Positions 50,687-60,270 of a DNA stretch of 64,000 bases are shown here, piece after piece. Numbering within the stretch: position 1 is the first letter of the stretch; the number at the start of each line of letters is the position of its first letter. Under the pieces are notes generated by a model. It had not been told where the DNA came from. It saw only the letters and a program-made list of their open reading frames with translations, and searched no databases. Both the position numbers and the translations under genes were made by a program. This DNA is from Bordetella parapertussis (GTDB lineage Bacteria; Pseudomonadota; Gammaproteobacteria; Burkholderiales; Burkholderiaceae_C): contig CAMCTC010000011.1 in assembly GCA_945878355.1 (NCBI GenBank), forward strand, positions 14,810 to 78,809, in the 5' to 3' direction.

Positions 50687-51436
50687 ATGCAATCCGGCGA
50701 CGACGACCCCACCCGAGCGCTGGACGATTTCGCCCGCCGCATGCGCCCAGGCAAGCCGGCGACAGAACCGCCAGCGCTTTCCGCACGACAGGGATCGGGG
50801 CCATCGACCCGACCTGAAGCGCGCAACGCAACGCTGCGCAGCGGTCTGACCTGGAATCCGCACGACCTGGTCGATGTCCAGGACCTGGCCGACAAGCTGC
50901 GCGACGCCACGCAACCTCAAGGCGTCACCGAGCCCGACTGGCAACCCGATCCAACGGCCTTGCAGCTGCGCCGCACCGCCCATCCGCGCCTGCTCAACAG
51001 TTGGCAACCGAGCGCCTGGACCGGTGCGCTGCGCGAGGTGATCGGCAGCTGCACCGAGTTCATCAACCAAGCCGCCGGGCCGGTGGTCGAAACCTACCCT
51101 GCGCTGCAACTGCTGACACTGTGGCCACCGCAGCGGCCAGGCCAAGCGCCGCTGGGCCGCTGGCCGCAACAAATCCGCTTGTTCGCGCTGGCGCCAGACC
51201 AGATTGGCGCGGCGGTGCTGGCAGACCTGCCCGAAGATGCCACGCTGTGGCTGGGCGCGCAAGACACAGACTGGGCGCTGGCCGCCGAGATCTTGCTGCA
51301 CCATGAACCTGCGCTGCGACCGTTCCAACGCGAAGGTTTGCGCGACTTCATTGCGGCCGAGCGCAAGGCCGGCTTCACCAGGCTCAACACCGGCTACCAC
51401 CAAGCGCTGCCGGGCGGCGCGGTGTTGCAGCGCTGA
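50687..51436 (+). CDS. Hypothetical protein downstream of the ABC exporter
   Basis: The 249-residue protein is not recognised. There is no signal peptide or clear membrane segment. The first 60 residues are polar and probably disordered (DDDPTRALDDFARRMRPG). The rest is a mixed alpha/beta domain with many Trp and Pro residues (LLNSWQPSAWTGALREVIG, TLWLGAQDTDWALAAEIL) and a C-terminal FIAAERKAGFTRLNTGYHQA. It lies 55 bp after the adaptor and could belong to the exporter operon. ATG 50687 is preferred; an in-frame start at 50594 would overlap the adaptor end. Confidence 0.65.
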   Translation: MQSGDDDPTRALDDFARRMRPGKPATEPPALSARQGSGPSTRPEARNATLRSGLTWNPHDLVDVQDLADKLRDATQPQGVTEPDWQPDPTALQLRRTAHPRLLNSWQPSAWTGALREVIGSCTEFINQAAGPVVETYPALQLLTLWPPQRPGQAPLGRWPQQIRLFALAPDQIGAAVLADLPEDATLWLGAQDTDWALAAEILLHHEPALRPFQREGLRDFIAAERKAGFTRLNTGYHQALPGGAVLQR

Positions 51437-51547
51437 TGCCTGACCCGCCGCGCCAGGCTTGACGCGAGCAGTTTGGACAGACAAATACCGGAGCGCATGG
51501 TGGGCCTCGTCATCAGGTGACAGAGCCGGCGGTCGGCGCCAGGCGCT

Positions 51548-52363
51548 TCAGGCGCCGAAGCGCTGTCGCACATCCTGCGCAGTGGCCAAGGGCCGACCCA
51601 AACAGCGGGCGGCGTCGGCTGCCTGCATCACCAAAGCGGCATTGTCGGGCGCGATGCTGCCGTCCTTGAGCAGCAGGTTGTTCTCGAAACCGACCCGCAC
51701 ATGGCCGCCCAGCGCCGCAGCAGCCGTCGCGCAAGCGTGTTCGGTCGCGCCGAAAGCGCACATCGCCCAGGGCTCGGGGCCGCTGTGGGCCTGGACAAAA
51801 GGCAGCAGGTCCAGCGGGCTAGAGACTTGGCCAGCGCTGTAGCGACCCAGCACGAACAGCAGGAACCAGGGCGCGTCGGGCACCGTGCCGTCGGCGCGCA
51901 GCGCCTGCCAGCGCAGCAGGTCGGCCAGATCGTAGAGGATGACCTGGGTCATCACCCGCTCGCGTGCCAGCCAGCAGAAGAATTCGGCCAGGCCGGCAGT
52001 GCCGATCCCGGGCTGGTCGACCTCTCGCAAACCCACCGATACCGCCTCGGGACGCACCGAATACACCATCGCGATCTGCGCCGGCGCGGCGTAGACCTTG
52101 GCCGCCTCGCTGGTGACCTGCAACACCAGCGCATTGCCGACCGCAGCGTGGACCACGCGCAAGGCTTCGCGGTAGCCTGCGGCGTCCAGGCTGTGGCGGC
52201 CCTCAGGGTCGCGGATGTGCAGGTGCAGCATCGCCGCACCCGCATCCAGACAGCGCTTGGCCTCGGCCGCCAAGTGACTGGGCGTCAGCGGCAGCGCCGG
52301 ATGGTCGGCGGCCTGCTTGTACGCACCGTTGGGCGCGACCGTGAGGATCAGCGGGTTGGTCAT
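51548..52363 (-). CDS. Beta-keto acid cleavage enzyme family protein (BKACE, DUF849)
   Basis: BKACE enzymes split beta-keto acids with acetyl-CoA in a zinc-dependent Claisen-type reaction; the founding member, Kce, acts in lysine fermentation. The 271-residue protein has the metal motif HLHIRD near residue 50, the LTVAPNGAY start and the late GGHVRVGFENNLLLKDG segment. ATG 52363 lies 15 bp after the RND pump stop; a TTG at 52381 overlaps it. It is the last gene of the marR-adaptor-pump unit. The substrate is not predictable from sequence. Confidence 0.9.
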   Translation of the reverse strand: MTNPLILTVAPNGAYKQAADHPALPLTPSHLAAEAKRCLDAGAAMLHLHIRDPEGRHSLDAAGYREALRVVHAAVGNALVLQVTSEAAKVYAAPAQIAMVYSVRPEAVSVGLREVDQPGIGTAGLAEFFCWLARERVMTQVILYDLADLLRWQALRADGTVPDAPWFLLFVLGRYSAGQVSSPLDLLPFVQAHSGPEPWAMCAFGATEHACATAAAALGGHVRVGFENNLLLKDGSIAPDNAALVMQAADAARCLGRPLATAQDVRQRFGA

Positions 52364-52377
52364 CGCGGGTCGACTGC

Positions 52378-55300
52378 TCAAGCCGTCCCGGTCGGGTGGT
52401 CTGCGGCCACGCTGACCTCGGGTGTCGTCACCGGACCTTTGCCGCTGAAGCGGTCCAGCGCCAGGTAGATCACCGGTGTGATGTAGAGCGTGATCATCTG
52501 CGAGAACACCAGGCCACCGACCACCGCCACGCCCAGTGGCTGGCGCAGCTCAGCGCCGGCACCGAGGCCAAACGCGATCGGCAGTGCGCCCATCAGCGCG
52601 GCCAGTGTCGTCATCATGATCGGCCTGAAGCGCAGCACACAGGCCTCGCGGATCGCCTGTTGCGGCGTCATCCCGCCGTGGCGCTGCGCGTCGAGCGCGA
52701 AGTCGATCATCATGATCGCGTTCTTCTTCACGATGCCTATCAGCAGCAGGATGCCGATGGTGGCGATCAAGGTCAGGTCCATGTCAAACCACTTCAGCGT
52801 CAGCAGCGCACCGACCGCCGCCGAAGGCAGACCGGCCAGGATCGTGATCGGGTGGATGTAGCTCTCGTAGAGCACGCCCAGCAGCACATAGATCACCAGC
52901 AGCGCGCCGACGATCAGCACGATCTGGCTGCCCTGCGAATTCTTGAACACCGCCGCGTCGCCGCCATAGGCCGTGATCACCGAATCGGGCAGCCGGATTT
53001 CTTGGCGAACCTTGTCGATACGGTTGGTCGCGTCGCCCAGCGCAGCACCTGGCGCCAGGTTGAACGAGACCGTGACTGCTTGCAGCTGACCGACGTGGTT
53101 GATCGAGGTCGGACCGACCGTGCGCTTGACCGTCGTGAACGCCGACATCGGCACCAGCGCGCCGGTGGAGGCGCGAACGTAAACCCCGCCCAACGCGCTC
53201 TCGTCGGCCTTGGCCTGCGGCGCCACCTCCATGATCACCTGGTAGCTGTTGACAGCGGTATAGATCGTGCTGACCTGGCGCTCGCCGAAGGCCGAGAACA
53301 GGCCCGAGCGGATCGCGTCTATAGACACCCCCAGCGCGTTGGCACGCGCCCGGTCGATGTCCAAGCTGGCCTGCAGGCCGCGCAGTTGCGAGTCGCTGGT
53401 GACATCGCGAAACAGCGGATCAGCGCGCATTTTTTCCTGCAGCTTGAGCGCCCAGTCGTTCAACTCACCGGCCTGAACGCTCTGCAGGATGTACTGGTAC
53501 TGGGCCTTGCTGGACCGGCCGCCGAGCTGCAGGTTTTGTGTCGGCCGGATGAAGGCGTTGATGCCCGGCACGCTGCGCAGCTTCTTGCGCAAGCCCTCGA
53601 TCACCTGCTTCATCGGCGGACGTTCGCTGCGCGGCTTCAAGTTGATGAACATCCGGCCAACGTTCTGCGAGCCTTGCCCGCCGTTGAACGAGGTCACGCT
53701 AGCGACCGCCGGGTCGGCGCGCAGCAGCGCAGCGACCCGGTCCTGCAGGCGCACCATCTCCAAGAACGACACGTCTTCGGCGGCCTCGGTGCTGACGTTC
53801 ATCTGCCCGATGTCCTCTTCAGGGAAGAAGCCCTTGGGGATGTCCTTGAAGAGAAACCCGGTCGCGACAAAAGTCAGCAGCGCGACCAGCAACACGCTCT
53901 TGCGCCAGCGCAGCGCACCGTCCAGGGTGCGGCTGTAACCGCTCAGCATCGCATCGAAGGCGTAGCCAAAGCCGCGCACCAGGAATCCCGGCGGCTTCTT
54001 GTGAGCCTCGTCGGTGAGGAATCGGCTGGCCATCATTGGCACCAGCGTCAGCGAGACGAAGGCCGAGGCGACGATCGCCAGGCCGACGATGACCGCGAAC
54101 TCGTGGAACAGCAAGCCGATCACCCCGGGCATGAAGAAGATCGGGATGAACACCGCGATCAGCGAGATCGAGATCGACAGGATCGTGAAACCGACCTCGC
54201 GCGAACCTCGCAGCGCAGCCTGGAAAGGCGGCTCGCCGTTCTCGACATGGCGCATGATGTTCTCGAGCATCACGATCGCGTCGTCGACCACCAGACCGAC
54301 CGCCAGCGTCAGGCCCAGCAGCGAGATGTTGTCGATGGTGAAGCCAAAGGCCCAGAGCATCGCCAACGCACCGAGCAGCGACACCGGCAGCGACAGCGTC
54401 GGGATCACGGTGGCGACGAAGCGGCGCAGGAACAGGAAGATCACCAACACCACCAGCACTATCGTGCCCAGCATCGTCAGCGTGATGTCGTGCAAGGCCT
54501 CACGGATCGACACCGATCGGTCGTTGACGACGTTGATGCGAACCGACTGCGGCAACTGCTCCTTGAAGCCCGGCAGCTTGGCCTTGATCGCGTCGACCAC
54601 CGCCACCGTGTTGGCGTCGGGCTGGCGCTGGATCGCCAGCGTGATCGAGGTCTCGCCATTGAAGTTGGCCGAGCTCTTCAAGGTCTCGAAGCTGTCCTCG
54701 ACCTGTGCGACATCGCGCAAGCGCACCGGGTTGCCGCCCTTGACGCTGACGATCAACTCGGCGTATTCGGCTGCGCTGGCGAGCTGCTGGTTGGCCTTCA
54801 GCGTCAGGATCTGGCGCGGTCCCTCGAGCGTGCCCACTGGCGTGTTGGCGTTGGCCGCCGTCAGCGCCAGGCGCAGCTCGTCGAGGCTCAGATTGCGCGC
54901 GGCCAGCGCGCTGGGGTCGACCCGCACCCGCACCGCAAAGCGTTTGGCGCCGTAGATGTTGACCTGGGCCACGCCGCTGAGGGTGGACAGCGTGGGCGAG
55001 ATCAGGTGTTCGGCGAAGTCCTGCAGATCGGCCAGGTTCATCGACGGCGAGGTCAGCGCCATGAACAGGATGGGCGCATCGGCCGGGTTGACCTTGCGGT
55101 AGCTCGGCGGCACCGTCATCTCGATCGGCAGCGAGCGCTGCGCACGCAGCAGCGCGGCCTGCACGTCGACCGCGGCCAGATCGATGTTGCGCGCCTGGTC
55201 AAACTCCAGCGTCACATTGGTGGTGCCCAAGGTGTTGGTCGAGCTGATCACCGCCAAGCCGGGAATGGTCTGGAACTGTTTCTCCAGCGGCAGCGCCACC

Positions 55301-55485
55301 GAGGTCGCCATGGTCTCGGGGCTGGCCCCAGGCAAGTTGGCGAAGACATTGATCACCGGCGTGTTGTAGCTCGGCAGCGCAGCCACCGGGATCTTGCTCA
55401 GACCGATGATGCCGGCGGCGATGATCGCCAGATTGAGCAACACCGTCATCACCGGACGGCGGATGAACAACTCCGACAGATTCAT
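52378..55485 (-). CDS. RND multidrug efflux pump, HAE-1 family (MdtB/MdtC-like)
   Basis: This 1035-residue inner-membrane proton-driven pump has helix IV proton-relay aspartates Asp401-Asp402 (GLVVDDAIVMLENI). Twelve helices and two large periplasmic loops are evident. The porter-domain segment TLSTLSGVAQVNIYGAKRFAVRVRVDP points to the MdtB/MdtC/MuxB group more than AcrB. The ATG overlaps the adaptor stop by 4 bp. Only one pump gene is present, so it is probably homotrimeric. No outer-membrane channel gene is nearby. Confidence 0.95.
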   Translation of the reverse strand: MNLSELFIRRPVMTVLLNLAIIAAGIIGLSKIPVAALPSYNTPVINVFANLPGASPETMATSVALPLEKQFQTIPGLAVISSTNTLGTTNVTLEFDQARNIDLAAVDVQAALLRAQRSLPIEMTVPPSYRKVNPADAPILFMALTSPSMNLADLQDFAEHLISPTLSTLSGVAQVNIYGAKRFAVRVRVDPSALAARNLSLDELRLALTAANANTPVGTLEGPRQILTLKANQQLASAAEYAELIVSVKGGNPVRLRDVAQVEDSFETLKSSANFNGETSITLAIQRQPDANTVAVVDAIKAKLPGFKEQLPQSVRINVVNDRSVSIREALHDITLTMLGTIVLVVLVIFLFLRRFVATVIPTLSLPVSLLGALAMLWAFGFTIDNISLLGLTLAVGLVVDDAIVMLENIMRHVENGEPPFQAALRGSREVGFTILSISISLIAVFIPIFFMPGVIGLLFHEFAVIVGLAIVASAFVSLTLVPMMASRFLTDEAHKKPPGFLVRGFGYAFDAMLSGYSRTLDGALRWRKSVLLVALLTFVATGFLFKDIPKGFFPEEDIGQMNVSTEAAEDVSFLEMVRLQDRVAALLRADPAVASVTSFNGGQGSQNVGRMFINLKPRSERPPMKQVIEGLRKKLRSVPGINAFIRPTQNLQLGGRSSKAQYQYILQSVQAGELNDWALKLQEKMRADPLFRDVTSDSQLRGLQASLDIDRARANALGVSIDAIRSGLFSAFGERQVSTIYTAVNSYQVIMEVAPQAKADESALGGVYVRASTGALVPMSAFTTVKRTVGPTSINHVGQLQAVTVSFNLAPGAALGDATNRIDKVRQEIRLPDSVITAYGGDAAVFKNSQGSQIVLIVGALLVIYVLLGVLYESYIHPITILAGLPSAAVGALLTLKWFDMDLTLIATIGILLLIGIVKKNAIMMIDFALDAQRHGGMTPQQAIREACVLRFRPIMMTTLAALMGALPIAFGLGAGAELRQPLGVAVVGGLVFSQMITLYITPVIYLALDRFSGKGPVTTPEVSVAADHPTGTA

Positions 55486-56864
55486 GATGCGCGCGCTCCG
55501 CGGCTGGCCGCGGCCGCTGGGCCCGAAGCGGCACTGGACGCGGCACCGGGCGCGGCCCCTGACGCAGCGCTGGCCGCGCCAGGGGCGCCACCTCTGGGCC
55601 CAGACGCAGCTCGCCCGGCGTCGGCAGCACGCTCGATCAGCACGGTGCCCGGCCTGACGTTCTGGCGACCGTCGAGCACGATGCGTTCACCTGCCTTCAG
55701 GCCAGAGACCACGGCCTCGGTGCCGGCCGAAGCGAGGATCTTGATCGGCCGCACCGCCGCCACATTGCCGGGCCCGGCGACGAACACCGCCGTGCCGCGC
55801 GCACCCTGGACGATGGCTGCCTGCGGCACGACGATCACCTCAGGCAGGCTCTGCAGCTCCATCTTGACCGTCACATAAGCGCCAGGCCACAGCCCCTGAT
55901 CCTTGTTGGCGAACAAGGCCTTGACCTTGACAGTGCCCGAAGAAGGGTCGACGGCGCTGTCGACGAAGCTGAGCTTGCCCTTGCGAACGGCTGGCCCGCT
56001 GGCCGGGCTGTCAGGCAACACCGCGCTGACCACGCCGGTTCCCGATGCGAGGGCTTTCAAGGCATCCGGCAGGTTGCGCTGCGGCAGGCTGAAGCCCACC
56101 GCCACCGGGTCAATCTGCGTGATCGTCAGCATCGCCGGCCCACTCGGGGCCACGCTGCTGCCGGCAAACACCGCGATCGACCCCACCCGGCCGCCGCTGG
56201 CCGCGCTGATGCGCGAAAAAGACAGCTGAACCTTGACCGCGTCGATCGCCGCGAGGTCGGATGCAACGACAGCTTGCTGGGCCTCGACGTTGGCCTGGGC
56301 CGTGTCGACAACGCCTTGCGAGATGAAGTTCTTGGCCAGCAAGTCCTTGTTGCGCGCGAGCTGGCGTCGGGCATCGGCCAGCGTGGCCTCGTCCTTCTGC
56401 ATCTGGGCTTCGGCCTTCTTCAGGTTGGCGGCGTCAGCGCGCGAGTCGAGCGTGAACAGCAACTGGCCGCGCTGAACGAACTGGCCTTCCTTGACATGCA
56501 CCTGCAGCACCTGGGCGCTGACCTGGGGCTTGACGTCGATGCTGCTGAGCGCTGCCACCGTGCCACTGGCCTCGAGCGCGACGCTGAAATCGCGCGCCGC
56601 GGCGCGCAACAAGGTCACGCTGACCGGTGGGGCTGAGGCGGCTCCGGCTGGTCCTGAAGCCGCGCTGGCCGGGCTCGCCGGGCCGGACGCTGGCACGCCA
56701 GCCGCCGCTGCATCGGTCGCTGCGCCACGGGGTCCGCAAGCAGCCAAGGCCGCACTGATCAGCAAGACAGCAGTGCCACGAGCTGCGAAAGATTCAAGAA
56801 ATGAGTCAGGAAGCAGCCGGTTCAATGCGGTCTCCAATACAAGCGGATCAAAGGGATTCGGCAT
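55482..56864 (-). CDS. RND efflux periplasmic adaptor, predicted lipoprotein
   Basis: The 460-residue membrane fusion protein has a lipobox LAAC with Cys43, so it should be lipid-anchored. A Pro/Ala/Ser-rich linker follows (about 44-78), then the barrel-sandwich hybrid (VKPQVSAQVLQVHVKEGQFVQRGQ), an alpha-hairpin (about 135-190) and beta-barrel domains. The C-terminal 60 residues are another Ala/Gly/Ser/Pro low-complexity tail, which is not usual for this family. The start overlaps the marR end by 17 bp. Confidence 0.92.
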   Translation of the reverse strand: MPNPFDPLVLETALNRLLPDSFLESFAARGTAVLLISAALAACGPRGAATDAAAAGVPASGPASPASAASGPAGAASAPPVSVTLLRAAARDFSVALEASGTVAALSSIDVKPQVSAQVLQVHVKEGQFVQRGQLLFTLDSRADAANLKKAEAQMQKDEATLADARRQLARNKDLLAKNFISQGVVDTAQANVEAQQAVVASDLAAIDAVKVQLSFSRISAASGGRVGSIAVFAGSSVAPSGPAMLTITQIDPVAVGFSLPQRNLPDALKALASGTGVVSAVLPDSPASGPAVRKGKLSFVDSAVDPSSGTVKVKALFANKDQGLWPGAYVTVKMELQSLPEVIVVPQAAIVQGARGTAVFVAGPGNVAAVRPIKILASAGTEAVVSGLKAGERIVLDGRQNVRPGTVLIERAADAGRAASGPRGGAPGAASAASGAAPGAASSAASGPAAAASRGARAS

Positions 56865-57381
56865 CAGGGGATTCAAGTCGAGGGAAGGCTGCGCTGAGCA
56901 CGCCCAGACCCTGCACCAACGCGCTGAGCTGCGTTGGCGTGCAATCTTGCAGCGCCCGCGCCAGGTCGGACTGGGTCTGGCTGCGCATGCGCTCGAGCAA
57001 AGCCTTGCCGCTGGCGCAGAGCTGGAGCTCGGTGCGGCGGCGGTCATTCAGGCTGCCTCGGGCTTGCAGGTGGCCAGCGAGCACCAGCCTGTGGGCCATC
57101 GCCGACGCGGTGGCCAGCGTGACACCCAAAAACCCGGCCAGCGCACTGACCGAGCTGCCGGGATGCCGGTCTATGAAATGCAGGCCGCGAAACTGCGGCA
57201 CAGTCAGTGGTCCGTCGAGCTGAGATCGCATCGCCAGCCGCATCGCATCCATCACCTGCGGCAACACCACCAGAACCTCGGCCGCAGCCGATTGGGCGTC
57301 ATCGGTCTTCACCGCCAAGCCACGCGCGGCACCGACCTGGCGGCGGGGCATAAGGGCTGCGGGCGGTGGGTTGAAAACCAT
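56848..57381 (-). CDS. MarR family transcriptional regulator
   Basis: This 177-residue winged-helix regulator has the recognition region VSALAGFLGVTLATASAMAHRLVLAGHLQARGSLNDRRRTELQL, in which the DRR wing is typical. It should repress its own operon with the efflux genes. The start is uncertain: ATG 57381 is chosen because the next in-frame ATG upstream (57459) would place a perfect operator-like palindrome inside the gene; ATG 57351 is also possible. It overlaps the adaptor gene by 17 bp. Confidence 0.88.
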   Translation of the reverse strand: MVFNPPPAALMPRRQVGAARGLAVKTDDAQSAAAEVLVVLPQVMDAMRLAMRSQLDGPLTVPQFRGLHFIDRHPGSSVSALAGFLGVTLATASAMAHRLVLAGHLQARGSLNDRRRTELQLCASGKALLERMRSQTQSDLARALQDCTPTQLSALVQGLGVLSAAFPRLESPDAESL

Positions 57382-57396
57382 GTAAATCGAGGGAAA

Positions 57397-57417
57397 ATGC
57401 TTAGCGAACCTAAGCAT
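57397..57417. promoter_or_regulatory. 21-bp palindrome, probable MarR operator
   Basis: ATGCTTAG and CTAAGCAT form a perfect 8+8 inverted repeat around CGAAC, 16 bp upstream of the chosen marR start. Size, AT content and position are as expected of a MarR site covering the promoter of the marR-efflux operon. Confidence 0.7.
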
Positions 57418-57493
57418 CAGCATACCAAAGCCATCGTCTTTCTGCCTCGGACTTTTCAAGAGTGTCTCGGCAGCTGCGGCCTTTGAACCCTTC

Positions 57494-58309
57494 TCAGGCC
57501 GTCAGAATCCAGCCTTCGAGCGGGTCGACGACCGCTGGCAGGCCCCAGCCGGGCTGGCGCAGCGCCCAGCCCGCCTGGACCAGGCACAGCACCGCGTCCA
57601 GCGAATCGCCGCTAGCGTCGTCGGCCAGCGTGTCGCGCTGCGCGGCGCTGAGCTTCAGACGCAAGCCCAGCCGGGATCGGCCCTGCTCCAACGCCTCGAC
57701 AATGTCCTTGCGAGCGATCAGCCGGTCCGCGGTCTGCTTGGCCGTCTCGTCGCTCTTGTACGAGCGTCGCGCGATCAACTCGCGCGCCAACATGCCGGGG
57801 TAGGCCTCTAGTGCGACGCGGTCGGCGTCGCCCTGGCTTGGCGAATGGGCCGGAAAGCGCAGACCGGCAGCCCGCAGCAGCGGCACGCCGGCGTGCAGCA
57901 TGTAGGCCACCGGCGGGTTGACCCATTTCATCGACGGGCTGGAGCCAGCAGGCAGGTCGCAGGCGCGGTGGGCGAACTTCGCGCCCACCGGTCTGGCGTC
58001 GCAGAACGCGGCGAAAGTGTCACGGACCTGCTGCCGGCTCAGGCTGGCGTAATGCGCGATATTGGTGGCCCAGTCGAGCGGCCAGCCCAGTTGCTGGACC
58101 AACTCGCGTGGCAAGCCGAAAGGCAGGTCGAATCCGCCGACCCAAGGGCCGGGCTGCGCCAGCCAGGCGCCGAAATCCTCCAGCGACTCGAAGCGCTGCA
58201 GGCCAGTGAACTGCAGCACCGCGCCGTGCAGCAGCCCGCTGGCCATCACGATGGGTTTGCGCCGGCTGGGCCGGCTGGAGAAATCGACGCCGATCACGCG
58301 CTGTGTCAT
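57494..58309 (-). CDS. DUF429 family protein
   Basis: The 271-residue protein starts at ATG 58309 ([21 protein letters not shown]). The opening GVDFSS acidic motif and [10 protein letters not shown] match DUF429, a family predicted to have an RNase H-like fold; its role is not established. C-terminal [22 protein letters not shown] carries a further conserved Asp. It diverges from the ftsH-like gene across 49 bp. Confidence 0.88.
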   Translation of the reverse strand: MTQRVIGVDFSSRPSRRKPIVMASGLLHGAVLQFTGLQRFESLEDFGAWLAQPGPWVGGFDLPFGLPRELVQQLGWPLDWATNIAHYASLSRQQVRDTFAAFCDARPVGAKFAHRACDLPAGSSPSMKWVNPPVAYMLHAGVPLLRAAGLRFPAHSPSQGDADRVALEAYPGMLARELIARRSYKSDETAKQTADRLIARKDIVEALEQGRSRLGLRLKLSAAQRDTLADDASGDSLDAVLCLVQAGWALRQPGWGLPAVVDPLEGWILTA

Positions 58310-58358
58310 GTCGGCGATTGTCCTTGGCTGGCACGATGGTTCGCGAAGGAAACCCGAC

Positions 58359-60263
58359 ATGCCCCTGCCCACACCGCCCTCATCGCCAGGATCTGCACCC
58401 AGACCCGCTCCGAACTCTCCACTCGGCACACCTTGGAAGCCGGGCCAGTTGTGGCCGCTGCTGCTGGCGCTGGTCGCGCTGTTCTGGCTGCGCGACCTCT
58501 GGGTCACCAGCACCCAGGTGCAACCCATTCCGTACAGCGAGTTCGTGCAGCAGCTCAAGTCGGGCAAGGTCGAGTCGATCGCGATCGGCAGCCAGTTCAT
58601 CGAAGGCAAGCTCAAGAGCCCGCAGCCCGATGGCCGAAACCGCATCGTCACCACCCGGGTGGCACCCGACCTGGCGCGCGAACTGGCCAGCTACGACCTG
58701 CGTTTCGAGGGCGTGGTCGAGAACACGCTGCTGCGCGACCTGCTGAGCTGGGTGCTGCCTGCGCTGCTGTTGCTGGGTGTGTGGAGCTTCATCGGCCGCA
58801 AGATGGCGGCCCAGGGCGGGATGGGTGGTATCGGCGGGCTGTTGTCGGTGGGCAAGAGCCGCGCCAAGCTGCACTCGGAGACCGACATCCAGGTCACTTT
58901 CGACGATGTCGCCGGCGTCGACGAGGCCAAGGCCGAGTTGCGCGAGTCGGTTGACTTTCTGAAAAACCCCCAGGCCTACGGCCGGCTCGGCGCGCACATG
59001 CCCAAGGGCGTGCTGCTGGTCGGCCCGCCAGGCACCGGCAAGACCTTGTTGGCGCGGGCGATGGCCGGCGAGGCCGGCGTGCCGTTCTTCAGCATCACTG
59101 GCTCGGAGTTCGTCGAGATGTTCGTTGGCGTCGGCGCAGCGCGGGTGCGCGACCTGTTCGAACAGGCCCGCGCCTCGGCGCCTTGCATCATCTTCATCGA
59201 CGAGCTCGATGCGCTGGGTCGGGCCCGCGGTTTCGGACCGATGGCCGGCGGCCATGACGAGAAAGAGCAGACCTTGAACCAGTTGCTGGCCGAGATGGAC
59301 GGCTTCGACGCGAGCACCGGTGTGGTGATCCTGGCAGCGACCAACCGGCCCGAGGTGTTGGACGCGGCGCTGCTGCGTGCCGGCCGCTTCGACCGCCAAG
59401 TGCTGGTAGACCGGCCCGACCGCAAAGGCCGGGCCGACGTGCTGCGGGTGCACTTCAAGAAGGTCAAGCTGGGCGCCGATGTCGCCGCCGACGCGGTGGC
59501 GGCGCTGACCCCCGGTTTTGCCGGCGCCGATCTGGCCAACCTCGTCAACGAGGCCGCACTGCTGGCGACCCGGCGCAACGCCGAGGCGGTGGCGATGACC
59601 GATTTCACCGCCGCGGTCGAGCGCATCGTCGCCGGGCTGGAGAAGCACCAGCGGGTGCTGGGCGAGGCCGAGCGCCGCACGGTGGCCGTGCACGAGATGG
59701 GCCATGCGCTGGTGGCGATGTGCCTGCCCGGAACCGACGCGGTGCACAAGATCTCGATCATCCCGCGCGGCATTGGCGCGCTGGGCTACACGATGCAACG
59801 GCCCAGCGAAGACCGCTACCTGGCGCGCCGCAGCGAGCTGCGCAACCGGCTCGCGGTCCTGCTGGGCGGGCGCGCCGCCGAGATGCTGGTGCTGGGCGAG
59901 GTCTCGACCGGCGCCGCCGACGACCTGGTCAAGGCCAGCGACATCGCCCACGACATGGTGACGCGCTGGGGCATGTCGGACGAGGTCGGTCCGGTGGTCT
60001 ACGACCGCGCGCCCCAGCGCTTTCTGGAAAACCCCGACAGCCTGACGCCCGAGCGCGGCCGGTCTGACGACACCGCGCGCCGGATCGACAGCGCCATGCG
60101 CGCGCTGGTCGACGAGGCTTTCGGTCGCGCCAGTGCCGCACTGGGGGCCCGGCGCGCGCTGCTCGAAGACGGCGCCGAGAAGTTGCTGGCGCAGGAGACG
60201 CTGACCGAGGCTGAGTTGCTGCCGTTGGCCGAGAGCGCCAGGCGGCTGGCGGCGCCGGATTGA
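58359..60263 (+). CDS. FtsH-family AAA+ membrane metalloprotease (accessory paralogue)
   Basis: The 634-residue protein has two N-terminal helices (about 31-46 and 130-146) around a periplasmic domain, Walker A GPPGTGKT (222-229), pore motif MFVGVG, Walker [10 protein letters not shown] (277-285), the [25 protein letters not shown] and a zinc site HEMGH (445-449) in place of the usual HEAGH. The N-terminus is Pro/Ser-rich. ATG 58359 has GAAGGA upstream; the in-frame extension is antisense to the DUF429 gene. Main FtsH genes in betaproteobacteria usually lie beside rlmE and folP, which are absent here, so this is likely a second copy. It ends 7 bp from the convergent protease gene. Confidence 0.92.
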   Translation: MPLPTPPSSPGSAPRPAPNSPLGTPWKPGQLWPLLLALVALFWLRDLWVTSTQVQPIPYSEFVQQLKSGKVESIAIGSQFIEGKLKSPQPDGRNRIVTTRVAPDLARELASYDLRFEGVVENTLLRDLLSWVLPALLLLGVWSFIGRKMAAQGGMGGIGGLLSVGKSRAKLHSETDIQVTFDDVAGVDEAKAELRESVDFLKNPQAYGRLGAHMPKGVLLVGPPGTGKTLLARAMAGEAGVPFFSITGSEFVEMFVGVGAARVRDLFEQARASAPCIIFIDELDALGRARGFGPMAGGHDEKEQTLNQLLAEMDGFDASTGVVILAATNRPEVLDAALLRAGRFDRQVLVDRPDRKGRADVLRVHFKKVKLGADVAADAVAALTPGFAGADLANLVNEAALLATRRNAEAVAMTDFTAAVERIVAGLEKHQRVLGEAERRTVAVHEMGHALVAMCLPGTDAVHKISIIPRGIGALGYTMQRPSEDRYLARRSELRNRLAVLLGGRAAEMLVLGEVSTGAADDLVKASDIAHDMVTRWGMSDEVGPVVYDRAPQRFLENPDSLTPERGRSDDTARRIDSAMRALVDEAFGRASAALGARRALLEDGAEKLLAQETLTEAELLPLAESARRLAAPD

Positions 60264-60270
60264 ATCAGGA

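Noticed and set aside
52396..55878. 1160-codon open frame on the plus strand
   Set aside because: It is antisense to the RND pump and adaptor, with Arg/His/Gln-rich composition typical of shadow frames in GC-rich genes.
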